This document shows, in pieces, positions 5,408 through 13,157 of a stretch of 27,547 nt of DNA (positions are counted from its first letter, which is position 1; the number at the start of each line of letters is the position of its first letter). A model generated the notes under the pieces. That model was given only the letters and a program-made list of their open reading frames with translations, was not told where the DNA came from and searched no databases. This DNA is from CAZQKW01 sp964594075. Lineage in GTDB: Bacteria > Desulfobacterota > WTBG01 > CAIYCZ01. The stretch spans positions 1 to 27,547 of the forward strand of contig CAZQKW010000045.1 of assembly GCA_964594075.1 (NCBI GenBank). The letters are read 5' to 3'. The position numbers and the translations under genes are program-made.

Positions 5408-6231
5408 GTATGTTCATAGGCTTTTATAAACGCCTCCCTCCCCCGCTCCAGATGGTCTGGCGTTACCTTGGGTAATACTGGCTTGAGTTCTATTATCACT
5501 GCTCCCTGCTGTTCTGCAATCTTCTTTTGTGCACAGTAATGCTCGTGCCGCTCAATGCTCATTGCCAACCGAAAAGCGCTCTGAGGTGAAAATCTTCTTG
5601 ACAGAAATGAAGTGCGTTCACGGGTCAACTCATGCGAGGTAATATAATGCACAATGATTACCTGGGGATTGATATGTGTGCACAGCGCCTCAAGAGGCGC
5701 CTTATCAATCAGGCCGCCGTCTAAAAAATAATCATTATGTATCTGCGGCATTTTAAATGTCCATGGTATTGCTCCCGAAGCATACACTGCATCAACAATA
5801 GTGCCTGAGGTAAATATCTCCCGCTGTTTTTTTGAGATGTTTGCGGCAACAATTACACAGGGCTTTATTAAATCCTCAAAACATTTTACCGGAAGAAAGG
5901 TCTCCAATAATCCCTTAAAACGTTTTCCTTCCAGATATCCCAGATACCCTTTAAACAAACGACAGGCAGAAAACAATGTTTTATACCAGGGCTCGGGATC
6001 CCAGATGTGTTTTTTCTGTAATGAAAACAGGATGTCTCGCAACGAGTTTGCGGAAACTCCTGCTGCCGCAAATGCAGCTATGATTGCGCCCGAGCTTGAA
6101 CCAGCATAGCCGGCAGGGTTTATGCCAAGTTCTTCCAATGCACTGTAACAACCGGCATGGGCAAAAAATCCAAAAAATCCTGAAGAAAAAACCACACCGA
6201 CACTTTTATTTTTTAGGTCATTTGATGTCAT
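5362..6231 (-). CDS. Patatin-like phospholipase
   Basis: A 289-residue patatin-domain serine acyl hydrolase; no signal peptide or membrane helix is seen. The nucleophile elbow is GSSSG (44-48, Ser46) and the catalytic Asp is in DGGLIDKAPL (Asp171), giving the Ser-Asp dyad. The oxyanion-hole loop, usually a glycine run such as GGGxRG, reads VFSSGFFGFFAHAG here, which is unusual though the ending 'G-F-x-A-H-x-G' is kept. AVYASGAIPWTF (148-159) matches the family 'A-S-x-A-x-P-x-x-F' block. The last ~13 residues come from the adjacent octamer repeat and are probably not ancestral. The ATG at 6231 has AGGA just upstream. It likely heads a small operon with the amidohydrolase. The lipid substrate is unknown. 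Confidence 0.85.
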   Translation of the reverse strand: MTSNDLKNKSVGVVFSSGFFGFFAHAGCYSALEELGINPAGYAGSSSGAIIAAFAAAGVSANSLRDILFSLQKKHIWDPEPWYKTLFSACRLFKGYLGYLEGKRFKGLLETFLPVKCFEDLIKPCVIVAANISKKQREIFTSGTIVDAVYASGAIPWTFKMPQIHNDYFLDGGLIDKAPLEALCTHINPQVIIVHYITSHELTRERTSFLSRRFSPQSAFRLAMSIERHEHYCAQKKIAEQQGAVIIELKPVLPKVTPDHLERGREAFIKAYEHTVKELKSWGVEEFRS

Positions 6232-6357
6232 TTCCTAATAAAGACCTGTTTTTTTGGGGCAACGTCCTGTCAAGTCTTCAACTTGAAATACGATTTATTT
6301 TTATGGTAGCATATTGGTAACCGTAAAATCGCTTGCAACAGTATGTTAATACCATAA

Positions 6358-6960
6358 ATGAAGACCAATACCATTCTTTGCGTAGGCGATTCTCATACTG
6401 CAGGCTATCCAGGATATGATCCTTATTCTGGAGGAAATCTGGAATCTACCTACCAATACTGGCTTGAGCGTGAATTACAAAAGGAATACCCGCAGGCAAA
6501 GTTTCTCTGCATCAATAAAGGTCATTGTGGTGACACCTCAAGCGGCATTGTGCAGCGTTTGTGTAATGTCTTAAAAACGGGCATCTTTGATCTCGTAATC
6601 CTTTCCGGAGGCACTAATGATCTCAGCCTTGCCAATAGCGACCAGATATTCTTTAATCTCCAACGCGGGTATGCCTATTGCCTCATGAAATATAATGTTC
6701 CGGTGGTCGCCTGTGCCATTCCGCCGCTGAATTTTTCTGAATATGTCAGCACTATAAAAGCAGTAAATACTGCAATAGAAGACTATGCAAAGCAGAATCG
6801 GCAGATACTGTTTGCCGACTGGTTTAACGCATTACAGGATGAACACGGGCTCCTTGCTAATACCTATGATGCGGGAGACGGCGTTCATTTATCAGTTGCC
6901 GGTTATAAGCGTATTGGCACGCTTCTCGCTCATTCTGTAAGACGTCTTCTGCGCGGTTGA
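6358..6960 (+). CDS. SGNH/GDSL-type esterase
   Basis: A 200-residue SGNH hydrolase. The four blocks are visible: GDSH (Ser12 nucleophile), NKGHCGD (block II glycine near 55-58), GGTND (84-88, Asn87) and DGVHLSVAGY with Asp174 and His177. No signal peptide is present, so the enzyme is probably cytoplasmic. It resembles lysophospholipase or arylesterase TesA-like members, but the ester substrate cannot be fixed. The ATG at 6358 has no clear Shine-Dalgarno. It is divergent from the patatin gene across 126 nt that include a short inverted repeat (TCAAGT/ACTTGA, 6270-6286). A weak AT-rich stem (6960-6985) lies after the stop. Confidence 0.88.
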   Translation: MKTNTILCVGDSHTAGYPGYDPYSGGNLESTYQYWLERELQKEYPQAKFLCINKGHCGDTSSGIVQRLCNVLKTGIFDLVILSGGTNDLSLANSDQIFFNLQRGYAYCLMKYNVPVVACAIPPLNFSEYVSTIKAVNTAIEDYAKQNRQILFADWFNALQDEHGLLANTYDAGDGVHLSVAGYKRIGTLLAHSVRRLLRG

Positions 6961-7009
6961 ATAATACACACTTGTTAGTATTATTTTCTTATCCCAGAAA
7001 GGAGCCCCT

Positions 7010-7654
7010 ATGGCGATTAAAGTCATTTTAGCCGATGATCACGCACTGGTGCGAGATGGTCTCAAGGCGATAATTGAAAAAAAAGGACCGGGCATCACGG
7101 TTATTGGCGAGGCAACAAACGGTAACGACATATTAAAATTATCTCAGAAACAGCCGGCTGATGTTTATCTGCTTGATATCTCAATGCCAATTCTCAACGG
7201 TATTGAAACAACATATCGTCTGTGCAAGAAAGATCCAAACGCAAAAGTTATCATCCTGAGCATGCACGATGAAAAAAAGTTTGTCGAAAAAGCGCTGCAC
7301 AGCGGTGCCCGAGGTTATCTTTTAAAAGAATCAGCAACCAACGAAATAGTGCTTGCTATTCATGAGGTATATCAGGGGAAATATTATTTTACGCCCAAAA
7401 TTTCTTCCTACCTGGTTGAAGATTTCCTGAAACATGACCATGATAAACCTGAAACCATCGTCTTGAGCAGTAGAGAGCGGGGCATTGTGCAGCTTTTAGC
7501 AGAGGGATTCAATAATAAGGAGATCGCAGAAAAGCTCTCCCTCTCGTTGCACACTGTGCATGTCCATAGAAATAATATTATGAAAAAGCTTCAGATACAT
7601 CGCCACGCAGACCTTATAAAATATGCTATAAAAGAAGGGCTAATTCGGCTATAA
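7010..7654 (+). CDS. NarL/FixJ-family response regulator
   Basis: A 214-residue two-component transcription regulator. The receiver domain (1-125) has acidic Asp9/Asp10, phosphoacceptor Asp56 (LLDISMP), the switch Ser in VIILSMHDE, and Lys106 (GYLLKES). The LuxR-type helix-turn-helix (about 153-212) has LSSRERGIVQLLAEGFNNKEIAEKL and HTVHVHRNNIMKKL. An AAAGGAG Shine-Dalgarno precedes the ATG. No histidine kinase is in the window, so the partner is unknown. Its stop overlaps the stop of the convergent cbiK by a few bases, with no terminator between them, so read-through or antisense effects on the 3' end of the cob operon are possible. Confidence 0.93.
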   Translation: MAIKVILADDHALVRDGLKAIIEKKGPGITVIGEATNGNDILKLSQKQPADVYLLDISMPILNGIETTYRLCKKDPNAKVIILSMHDEKKFVEKALHSGARGYLLKESATNEIVLAIHEVYQGKYYFTPKISSYLVEDFLKHDHDKPETIVLSSRERGIVQLLAEGFNNKEIAEKLSLSLHTVHVHRNNIMKKLQIHRHADLIKYAIKEGLIRL

Positions 7655-8422
7655 GAGACTGTGCCGGGCTGCTTCAAGATGCTCCAGATAAATATCCAAT
7701 ATTTTGGTATTAAATCCCAGGCCTTTTTCTGTGCCATCAATTTCAAATCCATCAAGCTGGGATTTCCATGAAGCCTCTTCCACCGCAGTGCCATCACCCA
7801 TAACATCGTTGACCATATGATCGCCGGCCACAAACATCAGCGGTATGAATTTAACTTTTTTTAGTCCGCTGGCGTGAATTGATGCCACGACCGTGTTCCA
7901 TCCCGGCTCCCCCTCCACCACACTGATAAATACATTTCTCTTAAAGCGCCGGCGTAAGACCGTATTAATCTTATGGTAGGCTACTCCTACCGGGTGCTGC
8001 GTGCCATGCCCTACCAGCACGGTAACCCATTCCTCGGGAGAAGGAATTCTGTCGCCAAGCGCTGCGACAGTTTTTTCAATATCCGCATCGTCAGTAAGCA
8101 ACGGCATACCGATTGCCGTTTTCAGCTTTGAACAGCGCGCGGCTTCGGTGATTTTTTGAAACTCAAACCCCGGTAGTATATGCAAGGATTGAATAAGTGC
8201 TTTCGTAAAACCTCGCTGTTCTACCTCGTGGAGCACATTCTCAAGGCTGCGCATTTCCCCATGACCGACAGACGCCTTTTCCCTTAAAACGCGCGAAGTA
8301 AAAGCCCACAACAATTCAGCGCCAGGATAACGAGCCTGGAAATATTTTTCAAAAAAAGCATAGGTATCGCGTGCGAGTGTTGAAGTCCCAAACGCAGTTG
8401 CAATTACCGGTATCCGTTCCAT
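7649..8422 (-). CDS. cbiK: Sirohydrochlorin cobaltochelatase, CbiK type
   Basis: Inserts Co2+ into sirohydrochlorin, the committing step of the anaerobic cobalamin pathway. This is the long CbiK-type chelatase (257 residues), not the short CbiX. The metal-binding histidines can be placed at VGHGTQHP (His139) and FVAGDHMVNDVMGD (His202), equivalent to His145 and His207 of Salmonella CbiK; IQSLHILPGFEF (77-88) is the conserved strand before the active site. No signal peptide is seen, unlike periplasmic Desulfovibrio CbiK forms. GGGAG lies 7 nt before the ATG, and it follows hemA by 18 nt as the last gene of the operon. Confidence 0.92.
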   Translation of the reverse strand: MERIPVIATAFGTSTLARDTYAFFEKYFQARYPGAELLWAFTSRVLREKASVGHGEMRSLENVLHEVEQRGFTKALIQSLHILPGFEFQKITEAARCSKLKTAIGMPLLTDDADIEKTVAALGDRIPSPEEWVTVLVGHGTQHPVGVAYHKINTVLRRRFKRNVFISVVEGEPGWNTVVASIHASGLKKVKFIPLMFVAGDHMVNDVMGDGTAVEEASWKSQLDGFEIDGTEKGLGFNTKILDIYLEHLEAARHSLL

Positions 8423-8440
8423 ATCTGGCTCCCGTGAAGC

Positions 8441-9445
8441 TTAAAATATCTGTGCGGCAAATTGCTGCGCTGCCGCAGCTACGATCAGCTCTGCTTTTTG
8501 CGCTTCCTGCTGTTTGCTAATTATATTGGTATCAACCAGCGGTTGAAGCGTATCAAGGTTGTAAAGAAACACCTGCGGATGGTGCGCCAAATCAGGATCC
8601 ACATCGCGGGGAACAGCCAGATCTATGATATATAACGGCCGTATGCGCTTATCGAGGACGCTGAGCACCTTTTCTTTTCTGATGATAAAATGCGGAGCCG
8701 AGGTTGCCGTTATAATAATATCAACCTCCTGCATAAAGTCGTTTAAATAATCCAGATGAAAGGCCTGGCCCCCCAACACGCGGGCAAGCGCCACAGCTTT
8801 TTCAAATGTGCGGTTGCCGATAAATGCGGTCTGAATGGAATGCTCAGCAAGATATTGTGCTATGTGGGTAATCACCTTATTTATTCCGATGAGCATCACT
8901 TTTTTACCGCCCAGTCCACAGGTTTTATTAAGGAGTTTTATCACCAGTGAAGCAAGGGAAACATTTCCCCTTGAAAGGGCGGTCTCGCGGCGCACCTTTC
9001 TCCCGATGCGAAACGCGTGTTCAAAGATTTTATGCAATTCTTTTCCCTGGCACTGCATCTCTCGGGAAAGGCGATACGCTTCCTTTACCTGAAACAGCAC
9101 CTCGTTTTCTCCCAGCATTTGCGAGTCAAGTCCGGCTGCAACTCTGAACAGATGCCAGACCGCAGCAAAATCCTCTTTGATATAAACATGGTGCGATGCG
9201 CCATTAATGAACATGTGGGAGGGAGGGAAAACAGCGGGGCTCAATGGCTCGGGCTTTGGGCAGCAAAGCAGGTAATATTCTGTGCGGTTGCAGGTAAACA
9301 GAATAACACATCCCTTAATAAACGGAATTGTATTAAGCCGTTGCAACTCGGTTCGAATTTCACTCTCAGTGAGCGAACATTTTTCGCGCACGTTCAGGGG
9401 TGTCGTTTTGTGGTTAATGCCAAACAACGTCAAGGATGTCTTCAT
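8441..9445 (-). CDS. hemA: Glutamyl-tRNA reductase, short form
   Basis: First committed enzyme of the C5 route: reduces glutamyl-tRNA to glutamate-1-semialdehyde with NADPH. The start at 9445 gives MKTSLTLFGINHKTTPLNVRE, the family N-terminus; an in-frame ATG at 9505 would add 20 atypical residues. Catalytic Cys52 is in TCNRTE, and AAGLDSQMLGENEVLFQVKEAY is intact. Two oddities: the nucleotide-binding loop reads LIGINKVI (185-192) where GAGEMG or GAGETI is expected, and at 334 residues the protein stops one helix into the usual C-terminal dimerisation domain (relatives are about 420). A GCGAAT/ATTCGC hairpin (9450-9468) lies just before the start, and no Shine-Dalgarno is seen. Confidence 0.9.
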   Translation of the reverse strand: MKTSLTLFGINHKTTPLNVREKCSLTESEIRTELQRLNTIPFIKGCVILFTCNRTEYYLLCCPKPEPLSPAVFPPSHMFINGASHHVYIKEDFAAVWHLFRVAAGLDSQMLGENEVLFQVKEAYRLSREMQCQGKELHKIFEHAFRIGRKVRRETALSRGNVSLASLVIKLLNKTCGLGGKKVMLIGINKVITHIAQYLAEHSIQTAFIGNRTFEKAVALARVLGGQAFHLDYLNDFMQEVDIIITATSAPHFIIRKEKVLSVLDKRIRPLYIIDLAVPRDVDPDLAHHPQVFLYNLDTLQPLVDTNIISKQQEAQKAELIVAAAAQQFAAQIF

Positions 9446-9508
9446 GATAGCGAATAAAAAAGATTCGCGCCCTGCCCTATTGCAGCAGCACCACGCAACC
9501 AGCATTTT

Positions 9509-10465
9509 TTAAAGCTGTGTTCCAATTTCTTTGGCAAAATAAGTGATAATGAGATCAGCGCCGGCACGTCTTATTGAGAGTAATGTTTCATACATGACTG
9601 CATTGGTATTGAGGTATCCTTTTTCACCCGCAGCCTTTATCATGCTATATTCTCCGCTCACCTGATATGCGGCGAGAGGAAGCGAAAATCTTTCTTTGGC
9701 TTGGGCAAGGATGTCAAGATTAGGAAGCGCGGGTTTAACCATCAGAATGTCTGCGCCTTCATCAGCGCAACGCTGCAGCGCGCGCATAGCTTCTTTGCTG
9801 TTGGCGGCATTGAGCTGGTGCGAGCGTCGGTCTCCAAATGACGGTTTTGATTGTGCGGCTTCGCGAAACGGCGCATAGAGCGACGATGCAAATTTGGCGG
9901 CATAGGCCATTATGGGCAGATTTTCAAATCCGGCCCCGTCAAGCGCAGTTCTTATTGCCGCAACTGTCCCGTCCATCATATCGGACGGCGCTACCATGTC
10001 CGCTCCTGCGCGCGCATGACTCAGCGCTATTTCCGCAAGTCGCTTAACAGTCTGATCATTATCGATAACGCCCTGTTCCACTATACCGCAATGGCCATGC
10101 GACGTATACTCACAGAGGCACACATCAGTTATGACAACGGCTTCCGGAGTTTTATTTTTGATGGCTCGCACCGTTTTCTGAATGATGCCATGGTCGTCGC
10201 TTGCTTCAGAACCACGAGCGTCTTTGAGCATCGGGACGCCAAACAGCAAAATGCCGCGAATACCGATGTCGCGCAGCTTCTGCACTTCGCCAAGCACATA
10301 GTCAATGGAAAGCTGATAGACATCCGGCATACTGCTGACAGGGGTTTTGATACCTGATCCGTGCACAACAAACAGCGGCGCGACGAGCGATTCAGTGCGC
10401 AAGACCGTCTCCTGCAACATAACTCTTAAATCCGGCTTCATTTTAAGTCTTCTCAATCGCTGCAT
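9509..10465 (-). CDS. hemB: Porphobilinogen synthase
   Basis: Condenses two 5-aminolevulinates to porphobilinogen. The 318 residues cover the full enzyme, starting MQRLRRLKMKPDLRVML. Active-site lysines are Lys191 (AYAAKFASS) and Lys244 (LMVKPALP). The metal site reads DVCLCEYTSHGHCG (Cys116, Cys118, Cys126), so this is the Zn-dependent type rather than the Asp-rich Mg-dependent type. The family segment GDRRSHQLN (211-219) is present. It lies between a 244-nt gap containing a doubtful ORF and hemA. Confidence 0.96.
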   Translation of the reverse strand: MQRLRRLKMKPDLRVMLQETVLRTESLVAPLFVVHGSGIKTPVSSMPDVYQLSIDYVLGEVQKLRDIGIRGILLFGVPMLKDARGSEASDDHGIIQKTVRAIKNKTPEAVVITDVCLCEYTSHGHCGIVEQGVIDNDQTVKRLAEIALSHARAGADMVAPSDMMDGTVAAIRTALDGAGFENLPIMAYAAKFASSLYAPFREAAQSKPSFGDRRSHQLNAANSKEAMRALQRCADEGADILMVKPALPNLDILAQAKERFSLPLAAYQVSGEYSMIKAAGEKGYLNTNAVMYETLLSIRRAGADLIITYFAKEIGTQL

Positions 10466-10473
10466 AACTTTAT

Positions 10474-10713
10474 TTAACTAACCCCCGAAAATGTGCTGTC
10501 GTTAGCTGCTGAACTGTTTAAATCTAAAATGGTGCTCTCATATTTATATTTTTTGGCTTGTGGTGAAAGCAGTTGCGCGCAGCGCGAGCAATGGCTGCGG
10601 CGAACACCACAACCCGCTCCATCGAGCACTTGAGCCCGAACAAACGAATCAGAAGCCAACATTTTAAAATATCTTTGGTTGGTGTTTAACAAATACCACC
10701 GGTGCGTATTCAT
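10474..10713 (-). CDS. Doubtful 79-codon ORF between cobA/hemD and hemB
   Basis: Not recognised. Its ATG overlaps the cobA/hemD stop in an ATGA arrangement, which is the main argument for translation. The predicted protein contains CGVRRSHCSRCAQLLSPQ (Cys-x6-Cys-x2-Cys) and a polar C-terminal tail, with no family match I can name. About a quarter of the ORF is an imperfect palindrome (10558-10612), which is unusual inside a real coding region and suggests a repeat element or structured spacer instead. There is no Shine-Dalgarno. Confidence 0.25.
   Translation of the reverse strand: MNTHRWYLLNTNQRYFKMLASDSFVRAQVLDGAGCGVRRSHCSRCAQLLSPQAKKYKYESTILDLNSSAANDSTFSGVS
10558..10612. repeat. Imperfect palindrome, possible structured RNA or REP-like element
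   Basis: Outer arms TTGTGGTG (10558-10565) and CACCACAA (10605-10612) enclose further pairable segments GCAG/CTGC and TTGC/GCAA and a GC-rich tip around GCGCAGCGC. The whole 55 nt can fold as one long hairpin on either strand. It lies in the largest gap inside the cob-hem operon, so it could mark an RNA processing site, a dispersed palindromic repeat, or both. Confidence 0.5.
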
Positions 10714-12257
10714 GAATTATGATTTGTTGCCTGCCGCTGAGTGACATAATATCTGATAATAGCCTGTGCCAATGAATCAAAATCATAGCTTTCGGGAATA
10801 ATGTGTGCAGAGTATCCGTGTTTGCGCAACGCAGTCTCAGTTACCGGACCGATGCATGCCAGAACCATATGGCAAAGTTCCGACAGAACGGCGGGAGGTG
10901 CGAAATCAAAAAAATTATGCACTGTTGATGAACTGGTAAAAACGACACAATCCCCTGGATATATAGATTTAAATGTTTCAGCATGCCGCAGTTCCTGCGG
11001 CGCAATGGTCTTGTAAACAGGAACTGCGCGGACATCGTTGTTGAGCTCTATGAGGCCAGATTCAAGCACATCCCGGGCTTTCTGCGCCCGCGGAATGAGA
11101 ATTTTGACGCCGGAAATGTTGCGCCGCGCAAATGTTTGGACTACCCCCTCGGCGCTGAACTCATCGGGAACAAGGTCTGCCTGCAGATAATAACTGTTCA
11201 GAGTGCGCGCCGTACCGCTGCCGATAGCAGCTATCAAGCGTCCGCTGAGCGACCGAATATCCTTGCCAGCATTAATCAGGCGTTCCATAAAATACCGCAC
11301 ACCGTTTGAGCTGGTAAAGACGATCCACGAAAACTGCTCAAGCTGCGCTATCGCATCATCAGCGTCCTGATAACTGTCTGGCCGTGTAATCGCAATGGTC
11401 GGCATAGGGACAACTTCTGCCCCGCTGTTCTCAAGAAAATCTGCAAGGGTATCCCGTTCCTGTAATTCGCGGGTTATAATAAAGCGCTTGCCAAACAGCG
11501 GCATATGTTCATACCATTTCAAATCATGCCTCAGCCGCACGACATCGCCGACTATTAAAAGTCCCGGCGGCTGAAGTCCATATAGTTGAACAAGCTCGCA
11601 GATGGATTCCAGCGTCCCCGCAACAACTTTTTGTGTTCCCGTTGTTCCCCGTTGAATTACTGCTGCCGGGGTATCAGGTTCTCGTCCATGAACAATCAAC
11701 TGTTGCACAATAAAAGAAAGAGTGCGCATACCCATGAGGAATACCAGCGTATCGGCTGCGTGCGCTATTTCCTGCCATGCAATTGCTGATCGTTCCTTGG
11801 TAAAAGCCTCATGCCCCGTAATCATAGCAACTGACGATGCATAGCGGCGGTCCGTGACCGGAATACCAGCATATGCGGGGACTGCGATAGCCGACGGAAC
11901 ACCCGGTATAACTTGAAATGGTATGCCCGCTCTGCTTACGAACTGAGCCTCTTCTGCGCCCCTGCCAAACAAAAAAGGGTCGCCGCCTTTAAGCCGCACG
12001 ACTATATTGCCCGCCCGTGCTTTTTCAACAAGAATACCATTAATTTCCTCCTGCGTCATTGATGGTTCACCGCCCCGTTTACCAACGCAGATTTTTTCAG
12101 CATGCGCGCTGCAGCTATTCAGGAGCATATGATTTATGAGATGGTCATAGAGAACGACGTCCGCCTGAGCGAGAACTTGTGCTCCCTTAACCGTAATAAG
12201 TCCGCGGTCGCCGGGACCGGCGCCGACAAAATACACAATCCCTTTTTTTAGATTCAT
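10710..12257 (-). CDS. cobA-hemD: Uroporphyrinogen-III C-methyltransferase / uroporphyrinogen-III synthase fusion
   Basis: Two enzymes in one 515-residue chain. Residues 1-245 are SUMT (CobA/CysG-A): VYFVGAGPGDRGLITVKG, VVLYDHLI, VRLKGGDPFLFGRGAEE (88-104), IPGVPSAIAVPAYAGIPVTDR, and MGM at 175-177; it uses SAM to make precorrin-2. Residues about 257-515 are HemD: GKRFIITRE, VVPMPTIAI, WIVFTSSNGVRYF, AAIGSGTARTL and VVFTSSSTVHNFF; it closes hydroxymethylbilane to uroporphyrinogen III. The reactions are consecutive, so fusion channels the product toward siroheme and B12. The start at 12257 is 6 nt after hemC. Such fusions are known in anaerobes. Confidence 0.95.
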   Translation of the reverse strand: MNLKKGIVYFVGAGPGDRGLITVKGAQVLAQADVVLYDHLINHMLLNSCSAHAEKICVGKRGGEPSMTQEEINGILVEKARAGNIVVRLKGGDPFLFGRGAEEAQFVSRAGIPFQVIPGVPSAIAVPAYAGIPVTDRRYASSVAMITGHEAFTKERSAIAWQEIAHAADTLVFLMGMRTLSFIVQQLIVHGREPDTPAAVIQRGTTGTQKVVAGTLESICELVQLYGLQPPGLLIVGDVVRLRHDLKWYEHMPLFGKRFIITRELQERDTLADFLENSGAEVVPMPTIAITRPDSYQDADDAIAQLEQFSWIVFTSSNGVRYFMERLINAGKDIRSLSGRLIAAIGSGTARTLNSYYLQADLVPDEFSAEGVVQTFARRNISGVKILIPRAQKARDVLESGLIELNNDVRAVPVYKTIAPQELRHAETFKSIYPGDCVVFTSSSTVHNFFDFAPPAVLSELCHMVLACIGPVTETALRKHGYSAHIIPESYDFDSLAQAIIRYYVTQRQATNHNS

Positions 12258-12263
12258 AGAGGT

Positions 12264-13157
12264 CTATGTAGTGGCGAGAAGTTGTCGTGCCAGGTTCTGG
12301 GCTATAACCTCGCACTCTTGGCTCCTGCCGGAAATTTTTCCTTCAATCACGGCATTACTTTGCTCATCAATGATTCTGCCATAAAGATGCAATTGCTCAT
12401 CCCGTAATTCGCCATAAACGCCAATAGGGCGCCGGCAGCCACCCCCTAATGCAGCAAGGAATGCGCGTTCCGCAGCCACTGCACAATGGGTATACGGGTC
12501 ATCGAGAACGGAGACGATGTTAATCACTCTATAATCATCCGTTCTGGTTTCAATCCCAATAGCACCCTGCCCTGCGGCGGGAAGCATAATGTCTAACGGC
12601 AAAATTTGGGCAATACACTGGGTAAAACCCATTCTTTTAAGCCCTGCTACTGCCAGAACAAGTGCATCAAATTGGCCCTCGCGCCATTTTCTGATGCGTG
12701 AATCAACATTGCCGCGCACTGCTACGCAGCGCAGGTCAGGTCTGAATGCGCGCAATTGTGTTATTCTGCGGTTGCTGCTGGTGCCGATGGTGCTTCCGCG
12801 AGGCAATGCAGCAAGCTCAACGGCGGCAATCAGTGCATCGCGCGCATCCTCCCTGTGGAGAATTGCTGCAATAGTAAGCCCCGGCGGCTGTTCAGTCGGC
12901 ACATCCTTCATGGAATGGACCGCACAGTCAATCTCGCCCTCCAGCAGGGCTTCTTCAAGCTCCTTCAAAAACACACCTTTATCATCTATTGATGATATGG
13001 GAACATCCAAAAACCGATCGCCGGTGGTGGTAATCGGAATTAACTCAATATCCCAGCCGCGCGAAGTTGCGCATAATGCATCCCGCACCTGGTGCGCTTG
13101 AGTCATAGCAAGGGCACTTTTCCTGGTGCCGATTTTAAGTCTTTTATTGAAGGCCAT
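12264..13157 (-). CDS. hemC: Hydroxymethylbilane synthase (porphobilinogen deaminase)
   Basis: Polymerises four porphobilinogens into hydroxymethylbilane. The start at 13157 is chosen because the protein then begins MAFNKRLKIGTRKSALAMTQ, as in the family, with CAGGAG just upstream; the frame stays open upstream but that part encodes a Cys-rich, unrelated sequence. The dipyrromethane cofactor is carried by Cys241 (GGGCRRPIG). Other conserved blocks are CAVHSMKDVPTEQPPGL, GTSSNRRITQLRAFRPDL and LPAAGQGAIGIE. At 297 residues it is slightly short but complete. It overlaps the end of sirC by 14 nt, indicating coupling. Confidence 0.95.
   Translation of the reverse strand: MAFNKRLKIGTRKSALAMTQAHQVRDALCATSRGWDIELIPITTTGDRFLDVPISSIDDKGVFLKELEEALLEGEIDCAVHSMKDVPTEQPPGLTIAAILHREDARDALIAAVELAALPRGSTIGTSSNRRITQLRAFRPDLRCVAVRGNVDSRIRKWREGQFDALVLAVAGLKRMGFTQCIAQILPLDIMLPAAGQGAIGIETRTDDYRVINIVSVLDDPYTHCAVAAERAFLAALGGGCRRPIGVYGELRDEQLHLYGRIIDEQSNAVIEGKISGRSQECEVIAQNLARQLLATT

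Noticed and set aside
9345..9360. GGTTCGAATT resembling a tRNA T-loop
   Set aside because: It is inside hemA coding sequence, and no acceptor stem, anticodon arm or CCA end surrounds it.
12589..13101. 170-codon open frame on the plus strand
   Set aside because: It lies wholly inside hemC on the opposite strand, has low-complexity Ser/Arg/Ala composition and no motif; it is a shadow of hemC codon use. Several similar long plus-strand frames over hemB, cobQ and cbiD were dismissed for the same reason.
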